DNA of 37,498 bases, taken from assembly GCA_947305555.1 (NCBI GenBank), contig CAMZDW010000007.1, positions 1 through 37,498 on the forward strand, given 5' to 3'. The translations under genes were made by a program, and so were the position numbers. Origin of the DNA: an uncultured Elusimicrobium sp. Lineage in GTDB: Bacteria; Elusimicrobiota; Elusimicrobia; Elusimicrobiales; Elusimicrobiaceae. The notes below the pieces were generated by a model. The model was given only the letters and a program-made list of their open reading frames with translations. It ran no database searches and was not told the origin of the DNA. Shown piece by piece: positions 1 to 6,374 of this stretch. Numbering within the stretch: position 1 is the stretch's first letter; each line of letters opens with the position of its first letter.

Positions 1-332
1 CCGGCCGGCCACAAAAATCGGCGCCCGGCCATTAAGTGAAAGTGTAAATGGTCCACACTTTGCCCGGCCCCTTTACCGTTGTTGGTAACAAGGCGGAAAT
101 CCTTTAGGTCAAATTTTTCGGCCAGTTTTTTAGCCACCAGCAAAACGTGGCCTAAAAGGGCTTGGTCCTGTTCCGTTGCTTCCGTAAGCCGCGCAATATG
201 TTTGCGCGGAATGATGAGCAGGTGCGTCGGTGCTTGAGGATTTAAATCCTTAAACGCCACGACTTGGTCATCTTCATAAATCAGTTGGCTGTTAACGGTG
301 CCATCTGCAATACCGCAAAAGATACAATTCAT
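1..332 (-). CDS. HIT (histidine triad) family hydrolase, 3' end cut by window edge
   Basis: A HINT-type purine nucleotide phosphoramidase/hydrolase, cytoplasmic. Translation from the ATG at 332-330 begins MNCIFCGIADG, with the N-terminal CxxC usual in bacterial HINT proteins, followed by VVAFKDLNPQAPTHLLIIPRKHI, of which the PxAPxHxLxIPRKHI pattern is diagnostic. The catalytic triad HLHFHLMAGR sits about ten residues before the window edge, and the last visible residues WPAG match the usual HINT C-terminus (WPPG), so only the last few residues are missing. The start has no Shine-Dalgarno; an extended -10 lies 6 bases upstream, so a leaderless mRNA is expected. HINT proteins are usually about 110-115 residues and about 110 are visible. 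Confidence 0.93.
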   Translation of the reverse strand, partial: MNCIFCGIADGTVNSQLIYEDDQVVAFKDLNPQAPTHLLIIPRKHIARLTEATEQDQALLGHVLLVAKKLAEKFDLKDFRLVTNNGKGAGQSVDHLHFHLMAGRRFLWPA

Positions 333-338
333 AACTTT

Positions 339-347
339 ATTATAGCA
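339..347 (-). promoter_or_regulatory. Extended -10 (TGCTATAAT) of the HIT gene, leaderless
   Basis: On the minus strand TGC-TATAAT ends 6 bases before the ATG at 332. With standard spacing the first transcribed base is the A of the start codon. No clear -35 is visible, which fits an extended -10 promoter. It lies in the 19-base gap between the sulfatase stop and the HIT start. Confidence 0.65.
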
Positions 348-351
348 ATTA

Positions 352-2145
352 TTATTTGTAAAAACGGCTAAATGCCTTTAGCCCTTCTTTTAAAGTTTCC
401 GGGTCCGGGGGAGTTTGGATGGGCGTTAAACGATTGTCGTATCTATTTAAACTGCCGAATTTATTTAATACGGTAATATCGTCGCCGGAGCGTATTACTT
501 TTTCGGTGTGCCCGGCTAGTACGGTAAACGGGCGGGGAGTTGGGTCAAAAAGGGACCTTCCCAACGCATAATCCGCCGGCGGATTGGTGCAACCATACAC
601 TTCTTGCAACAGGGTGGGGACGACATCATGATGAGAAGTGCGGTAATCGTAAGATGCCGGCTTTGCACGCGAAGCATCATACAGAATAAAGGGAACTTTT
701 GTTTGGTAATCGGTAAAATTGCTGTTATGGCCCCAAAAATTTTGGTGCGAGTCATTAAGTTCCTGTCCGTGATCCCCGGTTAAAATAACCAGGGTATTGG
801 ATAACAAGTTTTGCTTTTCCAATGAAGTCAAAACCCGGTCAATCAGCGCGTCGTTAAAATAGACGGCATTTTTATATTGGTTTGCGTATGGGGTCGGATC
901 CGTCCGGTTATTCAGGAGCAAATAGTTCATGGGTTTAGCCGGCGTAAAACGGGCATATTCGGACGGATAGTCATACGCATGGGGGGCATCTAAAAAGATA
1001 AAACCGAAGAAAGGATGCTGTTGGTTGCGAGTCTGCAGGAATTTTTCAAAATCATCCACCGCGTTGATGTCCCGCGCCCAACTGGATTTGCCGGCCGAGC
1101 CCAAGCGCAAGTTAGAAATGGCGGAGAAAACATTGCGGTAAAACTCCGGGCTGGAAAGACTACTGCTGGCAAAAATGCCCGGCTCGTAACCGCGTTTTAA
1201 TGCCTCGGTAATAAGCACAGGGGATTCTTGCCGGGAGGTAAAATCATCCCAGTACGAGTGCGGCAGCGCGTAGAACAGGGAGAAAACTCCGCCCGTGGTG
1301 GAGTTCCCGCCGGATAAATGGTTGGTAAATACCTGCATGCCGGGGCGTTGGCTCCAGGCCGATAGTTTGGGCATTACCTGCGGGGTGAACGTGTCAGCCC
1401 GCCAAGAATCCAACATAATAATGAGTATATTTTTTAACGGTGCGGAAGGGGAACACGTAAGCGGATGCAAGGGATAATTTAAAAAGCCCTTATGCGGAAG
1501 TTGATAAGGCTTTTGAGAAGGGGTAAACCCCCATTTTTCTAACCGGCGGTTGGCTGAGAGCGGATAGGCCAAGGGCAACACCGCTTGTTGGGCTACCACG
1601 GAGGGAATCATTTTAAATTTTCCCCAGGCGTATGTGGCGTTATAGGCCATAAAAAATAGTGTCCATAAACCTAAGAGGATGAGAAGTGTTTTATTGGAAA
1701 AAGTGAATTTTTTGGATAAACGTACAAGGGTTATTTCCAGCGCAATAATCAGTAGGGCCAGAAACCCAATCAGTAGCCACATGCCCCAAGAAAAAATAAA
1801 AATTTCCCGCCCGGCCGGGCCGAAAAATAATTCCAGTAGCGACAGCCCAATGTGAAAACGATATTGTGCAAATACCACTATATCCGCTAGCAGGAAAAAG
1901 GAAAACAGTCCGCCCGCGGCCACGCAAGCCGTTGTTAGGGTGCGTTTTCCCACCCACTTAACAGGAAAGCACAGTAGCCCTATTAACCAAGCAAACATAA
2001 ATAAGTGGGCGGGAATAAACAGCAGGGTAAAGAGCAAGCCCCAGGGGTCGGTATAAAAACCGCTGACGTAAAAGTAACCCAAGGCGGCCAAACACCACAC
2101 CAGTCCTTGGAATAAGGAAAAGGAAAACAACTGTCGGGGGGTCAT
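352..2145 (-). CDS. YejM/PbgA-like inner-membrane sulfatase-fold protein
   Basis: 597 residues, the same length and layout as enterobacterial YejM/PbgA (LapC): five predicted membrane helices in residues 1-172, a linker, then a periplasmic alkaline-phosphatase/sulfatase-fold domain from about 238. Similarity to YejM includes QAVLPLAYPLSANRRLEKWG after the last helix, QVMPKLSAWS and SGGNSTTGGVFSLFYALPHS. In enterobacteria YejM senses LPS in the periplasmic leaflet and controls LpxC stability through LapB and FtsH; that role is family knowledge and not shown here. Unlike E. coli YejM, which has lost metal ligands, this protein keeps MLDSWRAD (Asp246), NSTT (Thr283/284), GDHGQE (Asp458, His459) and WGHNSNF (His473), so it may be a catalytically active phosphoglycerol or phosphoethanolamine transferase or hydrolase. 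The ATG at 2145 has no Shine-Dalgarno and sits 6 bases after a -10. Confidence 0.85.
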   Translation of the reverse strand: MTPRQLFSFSLFQGLVWCLAALGYFYVSGFYTDPWGLLFTLLFIPAHLFMFAWLIGLLCFPVKWVGKRTLTTACVAAGGLFSFFLLADIVVFAQYRFHIGLSLLELFFGPAGREIFIFSWGMWLLIGFLALLIIALEITLVRLSKKFTFSNKTLLILLGLWTLFFMAYNATYAWGKFKMIPSVVAQQAVLPLAYPLSANRRLEKWGFTPSQKPYQLPHKGFLNYPLHPLTCSPSAPLKNILIIMLDSWRADTFTPQVMPKLSAWSQRPGMQVFTNHLSGGNSTTGGVFSLFYALPHSYWDDFTSRQESPVLITEALKRGYEPGIFASSSLSSPEFYRNVFSAISNLRLGSAGKSSWARDINAVDDFEKFLQTRNQQHPFFGFIFLDAPHAYDYPSEYARFTPAKPMNYLLLNNRTDPTPYANQYKNAVYFNDALIDRVLTSLEKQNLLSNTLVILTGDHGQELNDSHQNFWGHNSNFTDYQTKVPFILYDASRAKPASYDYRTSHHDVVPTLLQEVYGCTNPPADYALGRSLFDPTPRPFTVLAGHTEKVIRSGDDITVLNKFGSLNRYDNRLTPIQTPPDPETLKEGLKAFSRFYK

Positions 2146-2151
2146 ACTTAT

Positions 2152-2157
2152 ATTATA
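2152..2157 (-). promoter_or_regulatory. -10 TATAAT of the YejM-like gene, leaderless
   Basis: Minus-strand TATAAT followed by six bases (ATAAGT) and the ATG. Predicted transcription start coincides with the start codon. It is divergent from, and about 65 bases away from, the -10 of the acyl-CoA dehydrogenase operon. Confidence 0.6.
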
Positions 2158-2221
2158 CCTTTTCCGGGGGAATCATGGTGTGATTTTGTTCTCCGGTGCG
2201 TTTTACGCCGGATTTATTTTG

Positions 2222-2227
2222 TATAAT
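2222..2227 (+). promoter_or_regulatory. -10 TATAAT of the acyl-CoA dehydrogenase/Etf operon
   Basis: TATAAT in an AT-rich stretch, with no good -35 at 17 bases. Predicted start near 2234 leaves a leader of about 24 bases with TTGGAGA (2243-2249) as ribosome binding site before the ATG at 2258. This promoter lies inside the longer reading frame that opens at 2180, which argues against the 2180 start. Confidence 0.55.
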
Positions 2228-2257
2228 ATATCTATATTGTATTTGGAGACCAAACAC

Positions 2258-3901
2258 ATGGCTAAAAATGACCTCACTACCCGCAACCTCATGCTGGATA
2301 GTTTGAAGCAATATGCGAAAAACCGGATTTCGTTTAACTTCATTCGCGAACATGATGCTAAAAACGAAATTCCGTTAGACATTTTGAAAGAGATGTACGA
2401 CCATAATATTTTGGGCGTACATTTGTTGTTAATCCCCGAAGAATACGGCGGTTTAGGCGGCCAAACGACCGAAATTTACCGCATCTGTGAGCAACTCGCC
2501 CGCATTGACCTGGGCATTGCTACTGGCGTATTTGCTACTTTTTTAGGTAGTGACCCATTGAATGTGGGCGGTACCCCGGAACAAAAAGCCAAATGGTTTA
2601 AGAAAATTGCGCACGAAAATAAACTCGTGGCTTATGGTGCTACCGAAGCCGATGCGGGCAGTGACCTTGTCTCTCTGCGCACACGTGCCGAACACGTAGT
2701 CAAAGATGGAAAAGTGGTTGGTTATAAAATTACCGGTAGCAAAATGTGGATTTCTAACGGTGGTGTGGCCGATATCTATACTGTTTTAGCCCTGGCACCC
2801 GGCGGCCCTTCTTGGTTTATTGTAGAGAAAGGAACGCCCGGTTTTACGCAGGATGCCCACGAAGATAAACACGGGATCCGCTTGTCTAACACGGCCGGGT
2901 TGTCCTTCGATGAAGTATATGTGCCGGCGGAAAATTTAATTGGGCTTAAAGAAGGCCAAGGTTTCTTGCAAGCGCAGGCTGTATTTGGCTACACGCGACT
3001 TATGGTGGCGGCGTTTGGGTTAGGTGGTGGAGAAGAAGCCGTTGAAACTGCGCTGGAATATGCCGGGCAACGTATTCAAGCCGGTGGTCCGCTTTCACAA
3101 AAACAAGGGTTTATGCTTAAACTCATTACCCCGCATTACGTGCGTTTTGAAGCGGCGCGTGCATACATTGACTGGACGGCTAAACAACTGGAAGTTAATA
3201 ATCACGGGCTTGCTACCGAAGGCGCTATTGCCAAATTGTACGCTACTGAGTCGGGTAACAAAGCGGCCGAAGATGCCATCCAAGCGATGGGCGGATTTGG
3301 CTATACCAAAGAATTTGCGGTTGAAAAAATTAAACGTGATGTCAAAATTACTTGCATCTACGAAGGTACCAGCGAAGTGTTGGAAATGACCATTTTCCGC
3401 GGTCGCTGGCAAGAACATTTAAAATCACGCGGTCAATACTACCTCAGTCAAGCGGCTGAATTTGATACGATTCATGCCCAAAATCCCAACGTTGGTGCCG
3501 ATAGTGTGGCGTTAGGTTTCCGGGCGTTGGCGCGTGTGTTGGAGGATTGCCGCGCTAATAAACTTACGCGTCACCAATATGTTACGTTTATGTTAGGCGA
3601 CCTAATCAGTGAAATGGAAGTGGCTGCGGTGTTTACGCGCGAATGTGCCAACAAACGTGTAACTGAAGGTAGCCGCTTTGATATTGCTACTTTATCCACC
3701 ATGGCCCGTGTCAATGCACGCCAAAGTGCATTTAAAACGGCCAGCGAAGGCTTGCGCCTAATCTTGGGTACTTGCCCGACGATCAATACTGCCGAGGTCA
3801 GCCAGGCCGTCAACTTGGTTGGCATTGAAGACAAAATGCGCGGACTTATCGACGATATGGATACGGTTTCCGCTAAGTTACGTGAAATTTTTAAGAAATA
3901 G
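2258..3901 (+). CDS. Acyl-CoA dehydrogenase family flavoprotein
   Basis: FAD enzyme that oxidises acyl-CoA or reduces enoyl-CoA, exchanging electrons with the Etf encoded just downstream. From MAKNDLTTRN it has 547 residues: N-terminal helical domain, central beta domain with YGATEADAGSDLVSLRT (127-142, flavin contact), C-terminal helical domain with IQAMGGFGYT (341-350) and the catalytic base in IYEGTSEV (Glu369, the SCAD/MCAD position). About 150 further residues after the catalytic motif resemble the C-terminal extension of long ACADs (FadE of Bacillus, VLCAD/ACAD9 type) and are longer than the roughly 380-residue short-chain enzymes. An in-frame start at 2180 would add 26 hydrophobic residues but spans the promoter, so 2258 with its ribosome binding site is chosen. 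Substrate cannot be read from sequence; no thiolase, crotonase or hydroxyacyl-CoA dehydrogenase lies nearby. Confidence 0.93.
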   Translation: MAKNDLTTRNLMLDSLKQYAKNRISFNFIREHDAKNEIPLDILKEMYDHNILGVHLLLIPEEYGGLGGQTTEIYRICEQLARIDLGIATGVFATFLGSDPLNVGGTPEQKAKWFKKIAHENKLVAYGATEADAGSDLVSLRTRAEHVVKDGKVVGYKITGSKMWISNGGVADIYTVLALAPGGPSWFIVEKGTPGFTQDAHEDKHGIRLSNTAGLSFDEVYVPAENLIGLKEGQGFLQAQAVFGYTRLMVAAFGLGGGEEAVETALEYAGQRIQAGGPLSQKQGFMLKLITPHYVRFEAARAYIDWTAKQLEVNNHGLATEGAIAKLYATESGNKAAEDAIQAMGGFGYTKEFAVEKIKRDVKITCIYEGTSEVLEMTIFRGRWQEHLKSRGQYYLSQAAEFDTIHAQNPNVGADSVALGFRALARVLEDCRANKLTRHQYVTFMLGDLISEMEVAAVFTRECANKRVTEGSRFDIATLSTMARVNARQSAFKTASEGLRLILGTCPTINTAEVSQAVNLVGIEDKMRGLIDDMDTVSAKLREIFKK

Positions 3902-3910
3902 GATAAACGC

Positions 3911-4699
3911 ATGAATATTATTGTATGTATTAAACAAGTTCCCGATTCTACCCAAGTTAAAGTAGATCCCAAAACCGGTACACTCATTCGTGCGGGTGTG
4001 CCCAGCATTTTAAATCCGTACGACCATTTTGCCTTGGAACGTGCGTTAGATATTAAAGCCAAAACCGGGGCGAAGGTTACCCTGCTTTCTATGGGGCCCA
4101 ATCAAGCCACCGCAGTGCTTCGCTTGGGGTTAGCGTTAGGTGCTGATGAAGGGGTACTCCTTAGCGATCGCGCTTTTGCCGGATCGGATACATGGGCCAC
4201 ATCCTATGCACTCGCTACTGCGATTAAAAAAATCGGCGGATATGATTTAATTTTATGCGGACAGATGGCCATTGACGGCGATACGGCGCAAACCGGTCCC
4301 GGTATTGCCTATCATTTAAACATTCCGCAAATTACATTCTGCGAATCTATTGATGCCAGCGGCAATCAGGTAGTTGTCAAAAAACTGATTGAAGGCGGTC
4401 ATCAAATTTTGGAAGCGGATTTGCCGGTACTTGTTACGATGACAATGCCGCCCGATTACGTGGCAAAATATCCATCTTTTATGGCGGCACACAAGGCACA
4501 AGACAAAACGATTCATACGTGGACAGCTGCCGATATTGGTGCGGACCCAAGCAAACTGGGTTTAAACGGTTCGCCCACGCGCGTGGACCGCATTTTCCCG
4601 CCGCCGGCACGTGCCAAAGGGGAGATGTTCTCCGGTTCGGCCGTAGAACTGGCTAATAAATTTGTTGAAATTTTGAAAAAGGAGAGTGTGCTCAAATGA
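3911..4699 (+). CDS. etfB: Electron transfer flavoprotein beta subunit
   Basis: 262 residues, full length for EtfB. It starts MNIIVCIKQVPDST, standard for the family, and carries the nucleotide-binding signature CGQMAIDGDTAQTGPG (116-131). In ordinary Etf the beta subunit binds AMP, while in bifurcating Etfs it binds a second FAD that takes electrons from NADH. Which of these applies cannot be settled by eye, but pairing with a ferredoxin-fused EtfA favours the bifurcating type. It lies nine bases after the dehydrogenase stop with AGGAT as ribosome binding site, and its stop overlaps the next start (ATGA at 4696), so the subunits are translationally coupled. Confidence 0.93.
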   Translation: MNIIVCIKQVPDSTQVKVDPKTGTLIRAGVPSILNPYDHFALERALDIKAKTGAKVTLLSMGPNQATAVLRLGLALGADEGVLLSDRAFAGSDTWATSYALATAIKKIGGYDLILCGQMAIDGDTAQTGPGIAYHLNIPQITFCESIDASGNQVVVKKLIEGGHQILEADLPVLVTMTMPPDYVAKYPSFMAAHKAQDKTIHTWTAADIGADPSKLGLNGSPTRVDRIFPPPARAKGEMFSGSAVELANKFVEILKKESVLK

Positions 4700-5880
4700 T
4701 TCAAATTAGTGAAAAATGCGTTGGGTGCGGCAAATGTACCACCGTGTGTCCGTTTGGGGCGCTTTCTTTAGTCAATCGCAAGGCAGTGGCTTCAGCCGCG
4801 TGCACCATGTGCGGTGCGTGTGTCAGTCAATGCCCGGTCAAAGCACTGTCTTTGCCACAAACCGGCGCGGCGAAGAAGGATTTATCCGCCTATAAAGGTG
4901 TATGGGTATTTGTGGAAATTGCCAATGACGGCCGCACGCAAAAAGTGCGCCCGGTCGGGTTTGAGCTTTTATCCAAAGGGCGAGAACTGGCTACCCAACT
5001 GGGTGAAGAATTATGCGCTGTAGTGATTGGGTACGGCACACAACCGTTCTTTGCGGAACTTTCCCAGTATGGGACCGATAAAATTTACTCAGTAGATGGG
5101 CCGGCTTACGCACAATACAATACGATTGCATATGCCAATGCGCTTGTTACGCTTATTGAAAAATATAAACCAAGTGTGGTGCTCTATCCTTCTACTTACA
5201 TTGGGCGTGATTTATCGCCGCGGATTTCCTCGCAATTATTTGTGGGGTTGACGGCAGATTGCACGGGTCTTTCCGTAAAAGAGGGGAATTTAATTCAAAC
5301 ACGTCCGGCCTTTGGCGGTAACATTATGGCGGATATTAAATGCCCGGATTACCGGCCGCAAATGTCCACTGTGCGCCCCAATGTATTTAAAAAAGCAGTT
5401 ACTACTCCGGGGCGAATGGCAGCAGTTGTTACGGAATCCATTCCGGTTCCGCCGCAAGCAGCCAAAGTGCGTGTGGTAAATACACACATGGATCCGCCGG
5501 CCAGCGGTATGAAATTAGATGAAGCGGAAGTGGTTATAGCCGGTGGGCGCGGAATGAAAGATAAAGCTGGGTTTGACCTATTAGAAGATTTAGCCAAAGA
5601 GTTAGGCGGCACCGTAGGTGCTTCTCGCGCGGCGATTGACTTGGGCCTTAAAGACAAAGACCAGCAAATCGGTCAAAGCGGGGTAACCGTTTCTGCTAAA
5701 CTGTATGTGGCGTGCGGAATCTCCGGCGCAGTACAGCACGTAGTGGGGATGGAACACAGCGATGTAATTATTGGCATTAATAAAGATGCCAATGCACCCA
5801 TATTCAATGTGTGCAAGTACGGTTTTGTGGGAGATGCAAGCCAAATCCTGCCCCGTATTTTGGAACAGCTGAAGAAATAA
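4696..5880 (+). CDS. etfA: Electron transfer flavoprotein alpha subunit with N-terminal 2[4Fe-4S] ferredoxin domain
   Basis: 394 residues. Residues 1-60 are a bacterial-type two-cluster ferredoxin: Cys8, 11, 14, 18-Pro and Cys36, 39, 42, 46-Pro. The rest is EtfA: an N-terminal Rossmann-like part (about 65-260), then the FAD domain with AGGRGM (about 278), GQSGVTV and LYVACGISGAVQH, and the C-terminal NKDANAPIFNVCKYGFVGD. This fusion is the architecture of CarE in the caffeyl-CoA reductase/Etf complex of Acetobacterium woodii and of related bifurcating lactate dehydrogenase/Etf complexes. Inference: it forms a complex with the EtfB and acyl-CoA dehydrogenase next to it, coupling NADH, ferredoxin and an acyl-CoA substrate. 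GGAG at 4681-4684 is the ribosome binding site. Confidence 0.93.
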   Translation: MIQISEKCVGCGKCTTVCPFGALSLVNRKAVASAACTMCGACVSQCPVKALSLPQTGAAKKDLSAYKGVWVFVEIANDGRTQKVRPVGFELLSKGRELATQLGEELCAVVIGYGTQPFFAELSQYGTDKIYSVDGPAYAQYNTIAYANALVTLIEKYKPSVVLYPSTYIGRDLSPRISSQLFVGLTADCTGLSVKEGNLIQTRPAFGGNIMADIKCPDYRPQMSTVRPNVFKKAVTTPGRMAAVVTESIPVPPQAAKVRVVNTHMDPPASGMKLDEAEVVIAGGRGMKDKAGFDLLEDLAKELGGTVGASRAAIDLGLKDKDQQIGQSGVTVSAKLYVACGISGAVQHVVGMEHSDVIIGINKDANAPIFNVCKYGFVGDASQILPRILEQLKK

Positions 5881-5917
5881 TTAATAACCACTATTTATCA
5901 GCTATATAAATGTATAC

Positions 5918-5955
5918 AACGGCACAAACAAAAAGGTTTGTGCCGTTGTTATTTT
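5918..5955 (+). terminator. Intrinsic terminator after the Etf operon
   Basis: A 12-base-pair perfect stem (AACGGCACAAAC with GTTTGTGCCGTT, loop AAAAAG) followed by TGTTATTTT. It lies 38 bases after the etfA stop and between convergent genes, so it may also stop transcription of the minus-strand gene at 5975. Confidence 0.8.
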
Positions 5956-5974
5956 AAATTCTGTTTATTATATC

Positions 5975-6226
5975 TTAACTATATACAGCATAGGTAATGT
6001 GACCAGGTTCCGGTGGAGGGGGAAGTCCTCTGCGCTGGGCCAGTTTTTCTTGACGGCGTTGTATGTTCAGAAAACGAAAAGTTTCTTCCTCGATGACCGC
6101 TTCCTCGCGGGAAGAAAGTTTAATCAACTCTTCCTGCACGTGCATGCGGCGCAAGGTTTTGAGCCGGATAGTTTCCTCGTTTTCTTCTGCCATATTTTCT
6201 TCAAATTCGTTTAAAATTGTTTTCAT
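5975..6226 (-). CDS. Small Glu/Arg-rich protein, unknown function
   Basis: 83 residues, not recognised. It is highly charged (NEFEENMAEENEE near the start, then LKLSSREEAVIEEETF-like helical text) and predicted almost wholly alpha-helical, perhaps coiled coil from about 5 to 66, ending in a proline run (GLPPPPEPG, 67-75) and a short aromatic tail. No signal peptide, membrane segment or Cys. It stands alone on the minus strand between the Etf operon and a histidine kinase, with its own -10 six bases before the ATG and no Shine-Dalgarno, so it should be translated from a leaderless mRNA. Support for a real gene is the clean start signal and compositional bias; homologues would settle it. Confidence 0.6.
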   Translation of the reverse strand: MKTILNEFEENMAEENEETIRLKTLRRMHVQEELIKLSSREEAVIEEETFRFLNIQRRQEKLAQRRGLPPPPEPGHITYAVYS

Positions 6227-6232
6227 ACTTAT

Positions 6233-6238
6233 ACTGTA
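6233..6238 (-). promoter_or_regulatory. -10 TACAGT of the small Glu-rich gene, leaderless
   Basis: Minus-strand TACAGT then ATAAGT then ATG. The six-base gap, and the spacer ATAAGT itself, are the same as at the YejM-like gene (2146-2151). No convincing -35. Confidence 0.45.
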
Positions 6239-6258
6239 TTGGTTTTTGACAAGTAAAA

Positions 6259-6317
6259 CCAGGGTCCTTGGACCTGGACTCTTAGAAAAAAAAGGCCTAT
6301 TTCAAAATAGGACTTTT
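6259..6317. repeat. Two inverted repeats in the divergent promoter region
   Basis: The first is CCAGG-g-TCC / GGA-CCTGG (6259-6277, two-base loop). The second is AAAAG-g-CCTATT, loop TCAA, AATAGG-a-CTTTT (6290-6317), an 11-pair stem with one mismatch and A/T-rich flanks on both sides like a two-way terminator. They sit upstream of both divergent promoters, where no gene end needs a terminator, so they may bind a regulator or insulate the two transcription units. Confidence 0.5.
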
Positions 6318-6329
6318 GAGAAGTGTATA

Positions 6330-6358
6330 TTGGCCGTCTTCTTGTGAATTGATATAAT
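6330..6358 (+). promoter_or_regulatory. Promoter of the histidine kinase operon
   Basis: -35 TTGGCC (6330-6335), 17-base spacer, -10 TATAAT (6353-6358). The leader is about 10 bases, with AGAGGG before the ATG at 6375. Confidence 0.65.
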
Positions 6359-6374
6359 GTAACACAGAGGGATT

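Noticed and set aside
1691-1957. 88-residue minus-strand frame inside the YejM-like gene
   Set aside because: It overlaps the membrane region of a well-supported gene and has no start signals.
2180-2257. N-terminal extension of the acyl-CoA dehydrogenase from an ATG at 2180
   Set aside because: The 26 added residues are hydrophobic and unlike the family, there is no ribosome binding site, and a TATAAT lies inside; the ATG at 2258 has both.
3571-4101. 176-residue minus-strand frame across the acyl-CoA dehydrogenase and etfB
   Set aside because: A shadow of two conserved genes, low-complexity text and no promoter.
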